NCBI GenBank assembly: GCA_944386985.1 | Contig: CALXDD010000030.1 | Location: 1 to 38,098 of the forward strand | From: an uncultured Oscillospiraceae bacterium | GTDB lineage: Bacteria; Bacillota; Clostridia; Oscillospirales; Oscillospiraceae | Reading direction: 5' to 3' | Length of the DNA: 38,098 nt | In this document: positions 1-8,885 of the stretch, piece by piece | Layout of the letters: every line of letters starts with the position of its first letter | How positions within the stretch are numbered: the first letter of the stretch is position 1 | Notes under the pieces: generated by a model | The model's database searches: none | What the model saw: the letters and a program-made list of their open reading frames with translations, nothing else | What the model was told of the DNA's origin: nothing | Program-made: the position numbers and the translations under genes

Positions 1-1451
<1,451 letters not shown>

Positions 1452-1557
1452 ATTGTTTGCCTCCTAAATCTATAGAAAAATTATTATTAACAAATGAAAT
1501 TTGGAATACGCAATTTTTTGCCCGAAGGGCAAATGATTTCAAATCATTTTTCCAAGG

Positions 1558-1624
1558 ACATGCGCCTTGGAAAAATTCATTGACCCAGCCGCCTTGGGCG
1601 GCGTCACCAGTCCGCAGACTGGTG
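1558..1624 (-). repeat. 67-bp tandem unit, dnaK-proximal copy
   Basis: This stretch is identical over 67 bases to 1668-1734, giving a period of 110 bases. The unit spans the loop and right arm of H4 plus H3 and H2. Here H4 is complete, because 1547-1557 supplies its matching arm. Confidence 0.93.
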
Positions 1625-1667
1625 GTGGGGGGACTCTGGGGGGAGCCTGCTCCCCCCGGACTTAGGA

Positions 1668-1734
1668 ACATGCGCCTTGGAAAAATTCATTGACCCAGCC
1701 GCCTTGGGCGGCGTCACCAGTCCGCAGACTGGTG
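1668..1734 (-). repeat. 67-bp tandem unit, grpE-proximal copy
   Basis: Exact copy of 1558-1624. Next to this copy the H4 partner arm is replaced by different sequence, so H4 cannot form fully. This points to an internal duplication with a break inside H4. Confidence 0.93.
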
Positions 1735-1778
1735 AGGGGGGATCCTCAAGGGGGGACGAAGTCCCCTCTTGAAGCTCT

Positions 1779-2360
1779 TTAGTTTGCGACTACAACGGTA
1801 GCAAACCGGATGACCTTGTCTCCCATGAGGAAGCCCTTCTGGTACACCTGGGACACCACGTTCTCGCCCAGGGTCTCGTCCTCCACATGCATCACGGCGT
1901 TGTGCCGCTCGGGGTCAAAGGGCTGGCCCATGGGGTCCAGCACCGTTACGCCCAGCTTCTCCAGCACCGCCTGGAGCTGGTGGAAGATCATCTCCATGCC
2001 CTTCTTGTGGACATTGTCCTCGTCGCCCTCCTGGGCCACCGCCCGCTCTAAGTTGTCATAGACCTCCAAGAACTTGGCGATGGTGTCGGTTTTGGCGTCC
2101 TGATAGACGGTCTCCTTCTCCCTGGTGGTGCGCTTGCGGTAGTTGTCATATTCCGCCATGAGACGAAGGTGCTGGTCGTTGAGGCTGCTCAGCTGCTGGG
2201 CCAGATTTTCCATCTGCTCCATCTGAGCCCGGGTGACGGTGAAGGTCTCCACGGTCTCCTCCTTTTCCTCCTTCGCCTCCTCCTGGGGGGCGGCTTTTGT
2301 CTCCGGCATCACCGGAGTCTCCTGCTCCTCCTTGGGGGTGGGGTTCTCTTGTTTGCTCAT
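1779..2360 (-). CDS. grpE: GrpE nucleotide exchange factor
   Basis: Cytoplasmic dimeric co-chaperone that releases ADP from DnaK. The protein is 193 residues, a normal length. Residues 1-40 are acidic and low in complexity (many E, K and P), as is usual for GrpE. A long coiled-coil helix covers roughly residues 45-110 and contains LAEYDNYRKRT, the conserved region before the four-helix bundle. The C-terminal beta domain carries FDPERHNAVMHVED and GFLMGDKVIRFATVVV, close to the family signature. The start codon overlaps the hrcA stop as ATGA, so translation is probably coupled, and an AAGGAGGA stands upstream. It is the second gene of the CIRCE-controlled operon. The hairpin array begins directly after its stop codon. 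Confidence 0.97.
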   Translation of the reverse strand: MSKQENPTPKEEQETPVMPETKAAPQEEAKEEKEETVETFTVTRAQMEQMENLAQQLSSLNDQHLRLMAEYDNYRKRTTREKETVYQDAKTDTIAKFLEVYDNLERAVAQEGDEDNVHKKGMEMIFHQLQAVLEKLGVTVLDPMGQPFDPERHNAVMHVEDETLGENVVSQVYQKGFLMGDKVIRFATVVVAN

Positions 2361-3427
2361 GTCTTCTGTTCCTCCTTAGGGCCCGGAAGCATCGGGTCCT
2401 GCTTTGGGTCCTGCTTTCCAAACATTTTTGTCAGGCCCTCGGCAAAATAGCTCAGCCGTGCGGCCACAGTGGCGTAGTCCATCCGGGTGGGACCTACCAC
2501 GCCGATGAGGCCCCGCATATTGTCTCCGATGTCGTAGCTGGCCACCACCACGCTGGTATCCCGCAGGGCCTCGTTCACATTCTCCGGCCCGATGAGGATC
2601 TCCATGTTGGTGCCGGCAGGGGGCACCGGCAGATTCTCTGTGTTGTCCACCATAAAGCTCATCAGCTCGTGGGCCTTATCCGCGTCCCGGAATTCCGGCA
2701 GCTTCAGGATATTGTTGGCCCCGGTGGTGTACACCTTGTTTCGCTCGCCGCCCTCGATCACCGAGCAGGTATACTCAATGGTCAGCGACAGCGTCATAAA
2801 GAGGGGTCCCGGCGTCTTGGAGGAGAGATCCATCAGCCGGCGGTTCATCTCCGTCTCGTCGATACCGGTAAACTGGGCGTTGAGAAGCGCTGCCAGGGCG
2901 GTGAGCTGATCGGCGTCCACGCCGGTCTCCGACCGCAGCAGCCGGCTTTTCACCCGGCTGTCCTCCGTCATCACCACGGCGATGAAGCTGCTCTCATCCA
3001 CGCTCAGAAGATCGTAGCGGTGGACCGTCAGCCCCGGGGTGCCGGAGGCCATGGCGTAGGCGGGGTAGTTCACCAAGGCGGCGGCCATCTGGCCCGCCTT
3101 GGAGATCACGCCGTCCAGCTCCTGCATCTTCATCTGCAGGGCCTTGTTGATCTCCTCCGTCTCCTGAAGGCTCAGCGCCCGCTGTTCCATCAGCTCATTG
3201 ACATACAGCCGGTAGCCCTTGGGGGAGGGAATCCGTCCGGCGGAGGTGTGGGGCTGTTCCAAATACCCCATCTCCACCAGGTCCGCCAGCTCGTTTCGGA
3301 TGGTGGCGCTGCTGACCTTGGTGGACAGCTGGGAGGCGATGGCTTTGGAGCCCACCGGCTCGGCGGTGGAGATGTAGTTCTCGATCACCACTTTCAGTAT
3401 TTCCTTTTTTCGTGGCGTCAACTCCAT
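2357..3427 (-). CDS. hrcA: Heat-inducible transcription repressor HrcA
   Basis: DNA-binding repressor of the class I heat-shock genes; it binds CIRCE and is kept active by GroEL. The length of 356 residues fits the family. The N-terminal winged helix covers about residues 1-80 (LTPRKKEILKVVIENYI, SSATIRNELADLVEMGYLEQPHTSAGR). A GAF-like dimerisation domain follows, and GLIGVVGPTRMDY lies near the C-terminus. The ATG at 3427 is chosen because AAAGGAGGAG lies directly upstream. A longer reading from a GTG at 3445 would place the start inside the CIRCE element and upstream of this ribosome binding site. It is the first gene of hrcA-grpE-dnaK and overlaps grpE by four bases. It should repress its own operon and groES-groEL at 36.8 kb. 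Confidence 0.97.
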   Translation of the reverse strand: MELTPRKKEILKVVIENYISTAEPVGSKAIASQLSTKVSSATIRNELADLVEMGYLEQPHTSAGRIPSPKGYRLYVNELMEQRALSLQETEEINKALQMKMQELDGVISKAGQMAAALVNYPAYAMASGTPGLTVHRYDLLSVDESSFIAVVMTEDSRVKSRLLRSETGVDADQLTALAALLNAQFTGIDETEMNRRLMDLSSKTPGPLFMTLSLTIEYTCSVIEGGERNKVYTTGANNILKLPEFRDADKAHELMSFMVDNTENLPVPPAGTNMEILIGPENVNEALRDTSVVVASYDIGDNMRGLIGVVGPTRMDYATVAARLSYFAEGLTKMFGKQDPKQDPMLPGPKEEQKT

Positions 3428-3438
3428 AAGCTCCTCCT

Positions 3439-3498
3439 TTAGCACTCCTCATCCCCGAGTGCTAAACAGAGTGTATCACCGAACTCCCGCCTTGTCAA
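3439..3498 (-). promoter_or_regulatory. hrcA promoter with CIRCE operator
   Basis: A perfect CIRCE inverted repeat, TTAGCACTC-N9-GAGTGCTAA, lies at 3439-3465, just upstream of the hrcA ribosome binding site. On the minus strand the promoter is TTGACA (3493-3498), a 17-base spacer and TACACT (3470-3475). CIRCE therefore sits around the transcription start and in the 5' leader, where bound HrcA would block transcription. Confidence 0.95.
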
Positions 3499-3588
3499 TG
3501 CTTTCCGGGGGACGGAAATTGAACAATTTGTAAATTAGGGGAAAATAATTTGTGACGACGGGCCTTTGGCCTGTTCCCGAGGCTCTCG

Positions 3589-3617
3589 TTGCCTTTTTTC
3601 CAGGGCTGTGGTACAAT
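3589..3617 (+). promoter_or_regulatory. Promoter of lspA-rluD
   Basis: TTGCCT (3589-3594) and TACAAT (3612-3617) are separated by 17 bases, about 60 bases upstream of the lspA start codon. The promoter is divergent from hrcA. Confidence 0.7.
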
Positions 3618-3675
3618 AAAGTCCGACTTTTCTGAGAATATGGTCCCCAGGACCGAAACCTGAAGGAGAATCCCT

Positions 3676-4188
3676 ATGATCTACGCTGTCGCCCTTGTGC
3701 TGCTGTTGGCCGCCGACCAGCTGGTAAAGCTGTGGGTGGTCCGCCATCTGGAGCTGTTTGAGACCATGGCGTTCCTGCCCGGCTTTTTAGAGCTGAAGTA
3801 TGTGCAGAACACCGGGGGAGGCTGGTCGGTGCTGTCGGAGCACACCTGGCTTCTGAGCCTTCTCACGGCAGTGATCATGGTGATCGTGGCGGCGCTGATG
3901 ATCCGGCGGGTGGTCCGCCATCCCCTGGGGCTGTGGGCCTGCACGCTGATTCTGGCGGGGGGCCTTGGAAACCTCATCGACCGGGTGCGGCTGGGGTATG
4001 TGGTGGATATGTTCAACTTCCAGTTTATAAATTATCCCGTTTTTAATGTGGCGGATATCTGCATTGTGATCGGTATGATTTTAGGGGCGGTTTACTACCT
4101 CTTTTTCTATGAGAAGGTAGACGCTCCCCGCCGCAGAGGGGGAGAGGAGGGGAAGGATGGAGCCGATTCTGCTCACCCCGGGACCTGA
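3676..4188 (+). CDS. lspA: Lipoprotein signal peptidase (signal peptidase II)
   Basis: Membrane aspartyl protease that cleaves signal peptides from diacylglyceryl-modified prolipoproteins. Its 170 residues and four hydrophobic segments (about 1-20, 57-76, 85-101 and 123-145) match the family. The catalytic aspartates are D102 in GGLGNLIDRV and D127 in VFNVADICIVIG, and the early D14-Q15 is present. The usual NxGAAF motif reads NTGGGW here, a mild variation. The C-terminal tail is charged and probably cytoplasmic. GAAGGAG precedes the ATG. The gene overlaps rluD by 32 bases; an lspA-rluD pair is common in Firmicutes. The small lipoprotein at 10359 and the membrane-anchored proteins nearby show that envelope processing is in use. 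Confidence 0.97.
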   Translation: MIYAVALVLLLAADQLVKLWVVRHLELFETMAFLPGFLELKYVQNTGGGWSVLSEHTWLLSLLTAVIMVIVAALMIRRVVRHPLGLWACTLILAGGLGNLIDRVRLGYVVDMFNFQFINYPVFNVADICIVIGMILGAVYYLFFYEKVDAPRRRGGEEGKDGADSAHPGT

Positions 4189-5080
4189 GGCGGCGGGACA
4201 GCGGCTGGACGCCTACGCGGCGGAGGCGGTGGAGGGGCTCACCCGGTCCGCCGCCCAGCGGCTTCTCGCCCAGGGACAGATCACCGTCAACGGCGGCGCC
4301 GCCGCCAAGAACTACAAGCTCACCGGCGGGGAGACCATTGCGGTGACCCTGCCGCAGCCGGAGCCCACGGAGGCGGCGCCCCAGAACATCCCTTTAGACG
4401 TGGTGTATGAGGACGAGGATGTGATCGTGGTGAACAAGCCGGTGGGCATGGTGGTCCACCCGGCCCCCGGCCATCCCGACGGCACGCTGGTCAACGCCCT
4501 TCTCTACCACTGCGGCGAGAGTCTCAGCGGCATCGGCGGAGAGATCCGGCCGGGCATCGTCCACCGCATCGACCGGGACACCAGCGGCCTCATCATCGCC
4601 GCCAAAAACGACGCCGCCCACCTGGCCTTAGCGGCCCAGCTGGAGGACCACAGCCTCTGCCGGACCTACGAGGCGGTGGCCATGGGCCGCTTCCGGGAGG
4701 ACAGGGGCACTGTGGACGCCCCCATTGCCCGCCACAGCACCGACCGCAAGCGGATGGCGGTGGTGCCGGGGGGAAAACGGGCGGTGACCCACTGGGAGGT
4801 GGTGGCCCGGTACCCCGGCTGCACCCACATCCGCTGCCATCTGGAGACCGGCCGCACCCACCAGATCCGGGTCCACATGGCCTACATCGGCCACCCCCTC
4901 TACGGCGACACGGTGTACGGGGCAAAAAGAGCGGCCGCCGACATGACCGGCCAGTGCCTCCATGCCTCCGCCCTCACCTTCGTCCACCCCCGCACGGGGG
5001 AGACCATGACCCTCACCTGTCCTCTGCCGGAGGAGTTTCAGCGGCTTTTGGAGAAGCTGCGGCGGATGGGGGCGCAATAG
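4157..5080 (+). CDS. rluD: RluA/RluD-family rRNA pseudouridine synthase
   Basis: Converts specific uridines in 23S rRNA to pseudouridine. An S4 RNA-binding domain lies at about residues 14-65 (RLDAYAAEAVEGLTRSAAQ). The catalytic domain follows, with VVNKPVGMVVHPAPGH near 92-106 and the signature HRIDRDTSGL at 136-145, where D139 is the expected catalytic aspartate. The C-terminal TGRTHQIRVHMAYIGHPL is also conserved. The 307-residue length fits RluD. Which uridine it modifies cannot be read from sequence, so the symbol follows the usual lspA-rluD context. The start overlaps the end of lspA, suggesting one transcript. A strong hairpin terminator follows. Confidence 0.95.
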   Translation: MEPILLTPGPEAAGQRLDAYAAEAVEGLTRSAAQRLLAQGQITVNGGAAAKNYKLTGGETIAVTLPQPEPTEAAPQNIPLDVVYEDEDVIVVNKPVGMVVHPAPGHPDGTLVNALLYHCGESLSGIGGEIRPGIVHRIDRDTSGLIIAAKNDAAHLALAAQLEDHSLCRTYEAVAMGRFREDRGTVDAPIARHSTDRKRMAVVPGGKRAVTHWEVVARYPGCTHIRCHLETGRTHQIRVHMAYIGHPLYGDTVYGAKRAAADMTGQCLHASALTFVHPRTGETMTLTCPLPEEFQRLLEKLRRMGAQ

Positions 5081-5091
5081 ATCTGCAGAAA

Positions 5092-5126
5092 AAGACCTCC
5101 TTGCCATGGTAAGGAGGTCTTTTTTG
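5092..5126 (+). terminator. Terminator of lspA-rluD
   Basis: The stem AAGACCTCCTTGCC pairs across an ATGG loop and is followed by six T on the plus strand. The A run on the other side gives T residues on the minus strand too, so it could also stop mfd transcripts. The stretch from 5131 to 5253 shows no gene. Confidence 0.9.
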
Positions 5127-5253
5127 GCGTCGTTCGGGAGATCCTGCCGGAGGCAGGCTCTTTTCGTCTTTTTAATGGGGGGATAAGGTCCTCTTTGCCG
5201 GCGGCCGTCAAAGCGAAGCTCTTCCCGCCGGCAGGCCAAAAACACACCTGCTG

Positions 5254-8200
5254 TCAGCGGGCCGGACTCTCCCCGCCCTGCTGCAGCTTCAGATCCTCCA
5301 CCAGCTCCAGGGCGGCCTGAAGACTGTCCTGGCCGGGACGGAGCTTCATCGTCACCGCCGGGGTCTCTCCCGCCGACAGCACCAGCCGCTGGCGGTATTT
5401 CTTCAGCCCGCACACCTTCACCACGCGCTCCACCTCCAGCACCGAGAGGGTGAAGCGGAGGGTATCCTTCCGCTGGGTGATGTCGGTGACGCCCACCGCC
5501 GAGGCGGCGGAGCGGAGCATGGCCACGTCCAGCAGGGCCTGGACGCTCTTGGGCGGCTCTCCGTACCGGTCGATCAGCTCGTCTAAGAGATCCGAGGCGT
5601 CGTCGCCGCTGCGGATGGCGGCAATGCGCCGGTAGAGGTCCATCCGCTGCTCCGGGGAGGGCACATAGGACTCGGGGATGTTGGCGGAGAGGGTCAAATC
5701 GGCGGAGCACTCGGTGACCACCGGCTTTTTCTCTCCCCGCTCCTCCAGCACCGCCTCCTCCAAAAGCTGGAGGTACATGTCGTAGCCCACCGTCATCATA
5801 TAGCCGGACTGCTCCGGCCCCAGGAGATTGCCCGCTCCCCGGATCTCCAGATCCCGCATGGCGATCTTGAAGCCGGAGCCGAACTCCACATACTCCCTTA
5901 TGGCGGTGAGCCGCTTGGTGGCGATCTCCGAGAGCACCTTCCCCTTCCGGAAGGTGAGATAGGCGTAGGCCCGGCGGGCGCTGCGGCCCACCCGGCCCCG
6001 GATCTGGTGGAGCTGGCTGAGGCCGTAGCGGTCCGCGTCCTCAATGATGAGAGTGTTCACATTGGGGATATCCACCCCCGTCTCGATGATGGTGGTGCAC
6101 ACCAGCACCTGGGCCTCCCCGTCCACCATCTGCTGCATCACTGTGGACAGCTGCTGCTGGCTCATCCTTCCGTGGCCCACCACCACCGTCACATCCTCCC
6201 CCAGCATCTTCTGAATGCGGGCGGCGGTGGCGTCGATGCTCTCCAAGCGGTTGTGGAGGTAGTAGACCTGGCCGCCCCGGTCGATCTCCCGGCGCATGGC
6301 GTCCTGGAGAATGCCCCAGTCGTGCTCCAGCACATAGGTCTGCACCGGCTGGCGGTTCCGGGGAGGCTCCTCAATGGTGCTCATGTCCCGGATGCCGCTG
6401 AGAGCCATGTTCAGCGTCCGGGGAATGGGGGTGGCGGTGAGGGTCAGCACGTCCACCTGGCGGCTCATCTCCTTGAGCTTCTCCTTGTGGCTCACCCCAA
6501 ACCGCTGCTCCTCGTCGATGATGAGAAGCCCTAAGTCCTTAAACTGGATGTCCTTCTGCAGCAGCCGGTGGGTGCCGATGAGGAGATCCACCTTTCCCTC
6601 CCGGAGATCGTGGAGGATCTGCTTGCCGGTGTTGCCGGTCTGGAAGCGGCTCAAGACCTTGATGGTCACCGGGAATCCCCGGAAGCGGCTCATGGCGGTG
6701 GCGTAGTGCTGCTGGGCCAGCACCGTGGTGGGCACCAGAATGGCCGCCTGCTTGCCGTCCAGCACGCACTTCATGATGGCCCGCATGGCCACCTCCGTCT
6801 TGCCGAAGCCCACGTCCCCGCAGAGGAGCCGGTCCATGGGCACCGGCCGCTCCATGTCCGCCTTGATCTCCGCCACGCACCTGAGCTGGTCGTCGGTCTC
6901 TTCGTAGTCAAAGGCCTCCTCAAACTCCTGCTGCCAGGGGGAGTCGGGGGAGAAGGCGAAGCCCGGCATCCGCTGGCGCTGGGCGTAGAGCTGGATGAGG
7001 CCCCGGGCCAGGTCCTTCGCCGCCGCCTTGGCCCGGCTCTTCTGCCGCTGCCAGTCGGAGCCGCCCAGCTTGCTGAGCTTGGCCGGGCGGCCGCCGTCCT
7101 CCTCGCCGCCGGCGCCGATGTACTTGCTCACCAGGTCCAGCTGGGTGGCGGGGACGTAGAGACAGTCGCTGCCGGCGTAGGCGATCTTGATGTAGTCCTT
7201 TTCCACCCCGTCCACCGGCATGCGCTGGATGCCCACAAAGCGGCCGATGCCGTGGTAGGTGTGGACCACCAGGTCCCCGGGGGTGAGGTCGGTGTAGGAC
7301 TGGAGCTTCTGGCGGCTGGAGTCCTTCTTCTGCCGCCGCTCCTTGGATTTCTTCCCGCTGACGGAGGCGGTGAGCTGGCCCTCGGTGAGGATGGCCAGAC
7401 CCAGCTGGGGGTACTCCGCTCCGGCGGACAGGGCCCCTACGGCGATGCGGACCTCTCCGGGGCCGGGCATGGCGGTGAGGGCAAAGTCCAGCACCGTGGG
7501 GATCTGCCGCTCCTCCAGCAGCCGGTGGAGGTTCCTGGCCCGGGCCTCGCTGGAGCAGAGCAGCAGCACCGCCTCCCGGTCCCAGCGGTAGTGCTCCAGG
7601 TCCGCCGCGGCGGTGTCGAGACTGCCGCCGTAGGCGCTGAGCTGCTTGGCGGTGAAGGTGAGAAGGGCCTTGGGATTCAGGGGATACCGGGAGGTGGGCA
7701 GGGCCTCCATCATGCAGAGGGGACGGGAGGCAAGGCCCTCCTCCCACTCCCGCTGGGTGAGGAGCAGAGCGGTGAGATCCGTATCGTCCCCCCGCTCCAA
7801 GAGGATCTCCGTGTCCTCCTTGGCCTGCCAGAGCACCCCCTTCACCCGCTCGCCCACCCGGCCGCTCTCACCCAGAACCAGAAGGGCATTGTCAGGCAGG
7901 CAGGCAAAGGCGCTCACCATATCCCCCTCCAAAAGCTCCGCCGCCGGGAGGATCAGGGCCTCGTCGATGTTCTCCGTCCGGCGCTGGGTGCCGGTGTCAA
8001 AGCGGCCCAGGGAGTCCACCTCGTCGTCAAAGAAGTCGCAGCGGACAGGCCGGTCCATCATGGGGGAGAACACGTCTAAAATGCCGCCCCGGAGGGCGAA
8101 CTGGCCCACGCCCTCCACCTGGTCGCAGCGGGTGTAGCCCGCCGCCGTCAGGCGCAGAGGGAGGGACTCCAGATCCACCCGCTCTCCCACCCTGAGGCGG

Positions 8201-8616
8201 AGGGAGGCGTTTTTGAGAGCCTCCGGCGGGGCGGTGCGCTGGAGGAGGGCCTCGGCGGTGGCCACAATGGGGGGCGTCTCTCCCGCCGCCAGGCGGCACA
8301 GGGCGGCGATGCGCCGGTGGTCAAACTCCCGGGAGGAGATGGACCCGGCGGGGCGGTAGAGCTCCCGGGCGCACAGCAGGAGGGGCGTCTCACCGGTGAG
8401 GGCCTCTAAGTCCCCGCAGATGCGGCGGGCCTCCCCCTCGTCGGCACAGAGCAGTACCGGGGTGCGGCCGGTGTCCATGGCCAGGGCCGCCGCCAGCAGG
8501 GAGCGGTGGATGGAGGCGAGGCCGGTGACCGCCACCGGCTGCCGCCCCTCCCGAAGGGCCTGGGCGGCCTCGGCGGCCTCGGGGATCTGCAAAATGGCTT
8601 GGAGCAGCTGGCGCAT
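5254..8616 (-). CDS. mfd: Transcription-repair coupling factor Mfd
   Basis: Large ATP-driven translocase that removes stalled RNA polymerase from damaged DNA and recruits UvrA. The 1120-residue length is normal. The N-terminal UvrB-like region is followed by the RNA-polymerase-interacting domain near residue 440 (LTPGDLVVHTYHGIGRFVGI). The translocase motor has Walker A GDVGFGKTE near residue 600 and the DEEQRFG box near 700. TLTATPIPRTL and QIRGRVGRS follow. The C-terminal TRCF domain contains PESYVPSPEQRMDLYRRI. The ATG at 8616 is preceded by AGAGGAGG; an upstream in-frame extension has no such site and would start close to the mapped promoter. The gene appears monocistronic. Confidence 0.98.
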   Translation of the reverse strand: MRQLLQAILQIPEAAEAAQALREGRQPVAVTGLASIHRSLLAAALAMDTGRTPVLLCADEGEARRICGDLEALTGETPLLLCARELYRPAGSISSREFDHRRIAALCRLAAGETPPIVATAEALLQRTAPPEALKNASLRLRVGERVDLESLPLRLTAAGYTRCDQVEGVGQFALRGGILDVFSPMMDRPVRCDFFDDEVDSLGRFDTGTQRRTENIDEALILPAAELLEGDMVSAFACLPDNALLVLGESGRVGERVKGVLWQAKEDTEILLERGDDTDLTALLLTQREWEEGLASRPLCMMEALPTSRYPLNPKALLTFTAKQLSAYGGSLDTAAADLEHYRWDREAVLLLCSSEARARNLHRLLEERQIPTVLDFALTAMPGPGEVRIAVGALSAGAEYPQLGLAILTEGQLTASVSGKKSKERRQKKDSSRQKLQSYTDLTPGDLVVHTYHGIGRFVGIQRMPVDGVEKDYIKIAYAGSDCLYVPATQLDLVSKYIGAGGEEDGGRPAKLSKLGGSDWQRQKSRAKAAAKDLARGLIQLYAQRQRMPGFAFSPDSPWQQEFEEAFDYEETDDQLRCVAEIKADMERPVPMDRLLCGDVGFGKTEVAMRAIMKCVLDGKQAAILVPTTVLAQQHYATAMSRFRGFPVTIKVLSRFQTGNTGKQILHDLREGKVDLLIGTHRLLQKDIQFKDLGLLIIDEEQRFGVSHKEKLKEMSRQVDVLTLTATPIPRTLNMALSGIRDMSTIEEPPRNRQPVQTYVLEHDWGILQDAMRREIDRGGQVYYLHNRLESIDATAARIQKMLGEDVTVVVGHGRMSQQQLSTVMQQMVDGEAQVLVCTTIIETGVDIPNVNTLIIEDADRYGLSQLHQIRGRVGRSARRAYAYLTFRKGKVLSEIATKRLTAIREYVEFGSGFKIAMRDLEIRGAGNLLGPEQSGYMMTVGYDMYLQLLEEAVLEERGEKKPVVTECSADLTLSANIPESYVPSPEQRMDLYRRIAAIRSGDDASDLLDELIDRYGEPPKSVQALLDVAMLRSAASAVGVTDITQRKDTLRFTLSVLEVERVVKVCGLKKYRQRLVLSAGETPAVTMKLRPGQDSLQAALELVEDLKLQQGGESPAR

Positions 8617-8724
8617 GGCCGAGCCTCCTCTCGTCAGAAATATTTTTGGACAGCAGAAAACCCACGCCGCGCCGTGGGGCGGGCGTGTGGCTTCTCTTCT
8701 GTCAACTGGGTTCCTTGCCCTATG

Positions 8725-8753
8725 AGGGTAACGCCCCAAATCCGATTTGTCAA
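8725..8753 (-). promoter_or_regulatory. Promoter of mfd
   Basis: On the minus strand TTGACA (8748-8753), a 17-base spacer and TACCCT (8725-8730) stand about 110 bases upstream of the mfd start. The leader carries a GC-rich inverted repeat around 8663-8680 with no recognisable riboswitch. Confidence 0.75.
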
Positions 8754-8818
8754 GCGGAAGGTGTCGGTTTTGTTCCCTCCATTGCCGGGAGCGGCGCTTT
8801 TTTCCCCGTCAAAGGAGC

Positions 8819-8852
8819 AAAAAGCGATCCCCCGGTTCGGGGGACCGCTTTC
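8819..8852 (-). terminator. Terminator of the NhaC-family gene
   Basis: The hairpin AAAGCGGTCCCCCG with a CGAA-type loop is followed by T residues on the minus strand, 33 bases after the stop codon of the antiporter gene. Confidence 0.85.
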
Positions 8853-8885
8853 CGTATCCATTTTGCGGGGAGGGCGGGCCTTCCT

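Larger units (their letters stand above)
1517..1771 (-). repeat. Modular hairpin array, copy 1 (grpE-dnaK gap)
   Basis: This non-coding array fills most of the grpE-dnaK gap. Read in the direction of transcription it starts seven bases after the grpE stop codon. It holds H1 (1747-1771, GGGGAC/GTCCCC stem), H2 (1715-1734, CACCAGTC/GACTGGTG) and H3 (1698-1712, GCCGCC/GGCGGC). A half-copy of H4 and an extra C/G-rich hairpin (1638-1657) follow. Then H2 and H3 occur a second time, followed by an intact H4 (1547-1575, loop CGCATGT on the minus strand) and H5 (1517-1533, TTTGCCC/GGGCAAA). None of these hairpins is followed by a clear U tract in the sense direction, so they do not look like simple intrinsic terminators. 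Related arrays lie at 27887-28158 and 37131-37304. Confidence 0.9.

Noticed and set aside
1517-1771. Array copy 1 as a CRISPR or as ordinary intrinsic terminators
   Set aside because: There are no regular repeat-spacer units and no cas genes. The hairpins are not followed by U tracts in the sense direction and sit inside an operon.
3425-3445. Longer HrcA start at a GTG at 3445
   Set aside because: The codon lies inside CIRCE and upstream of the AAAGGAGGAG that serves the ATG at 3427.
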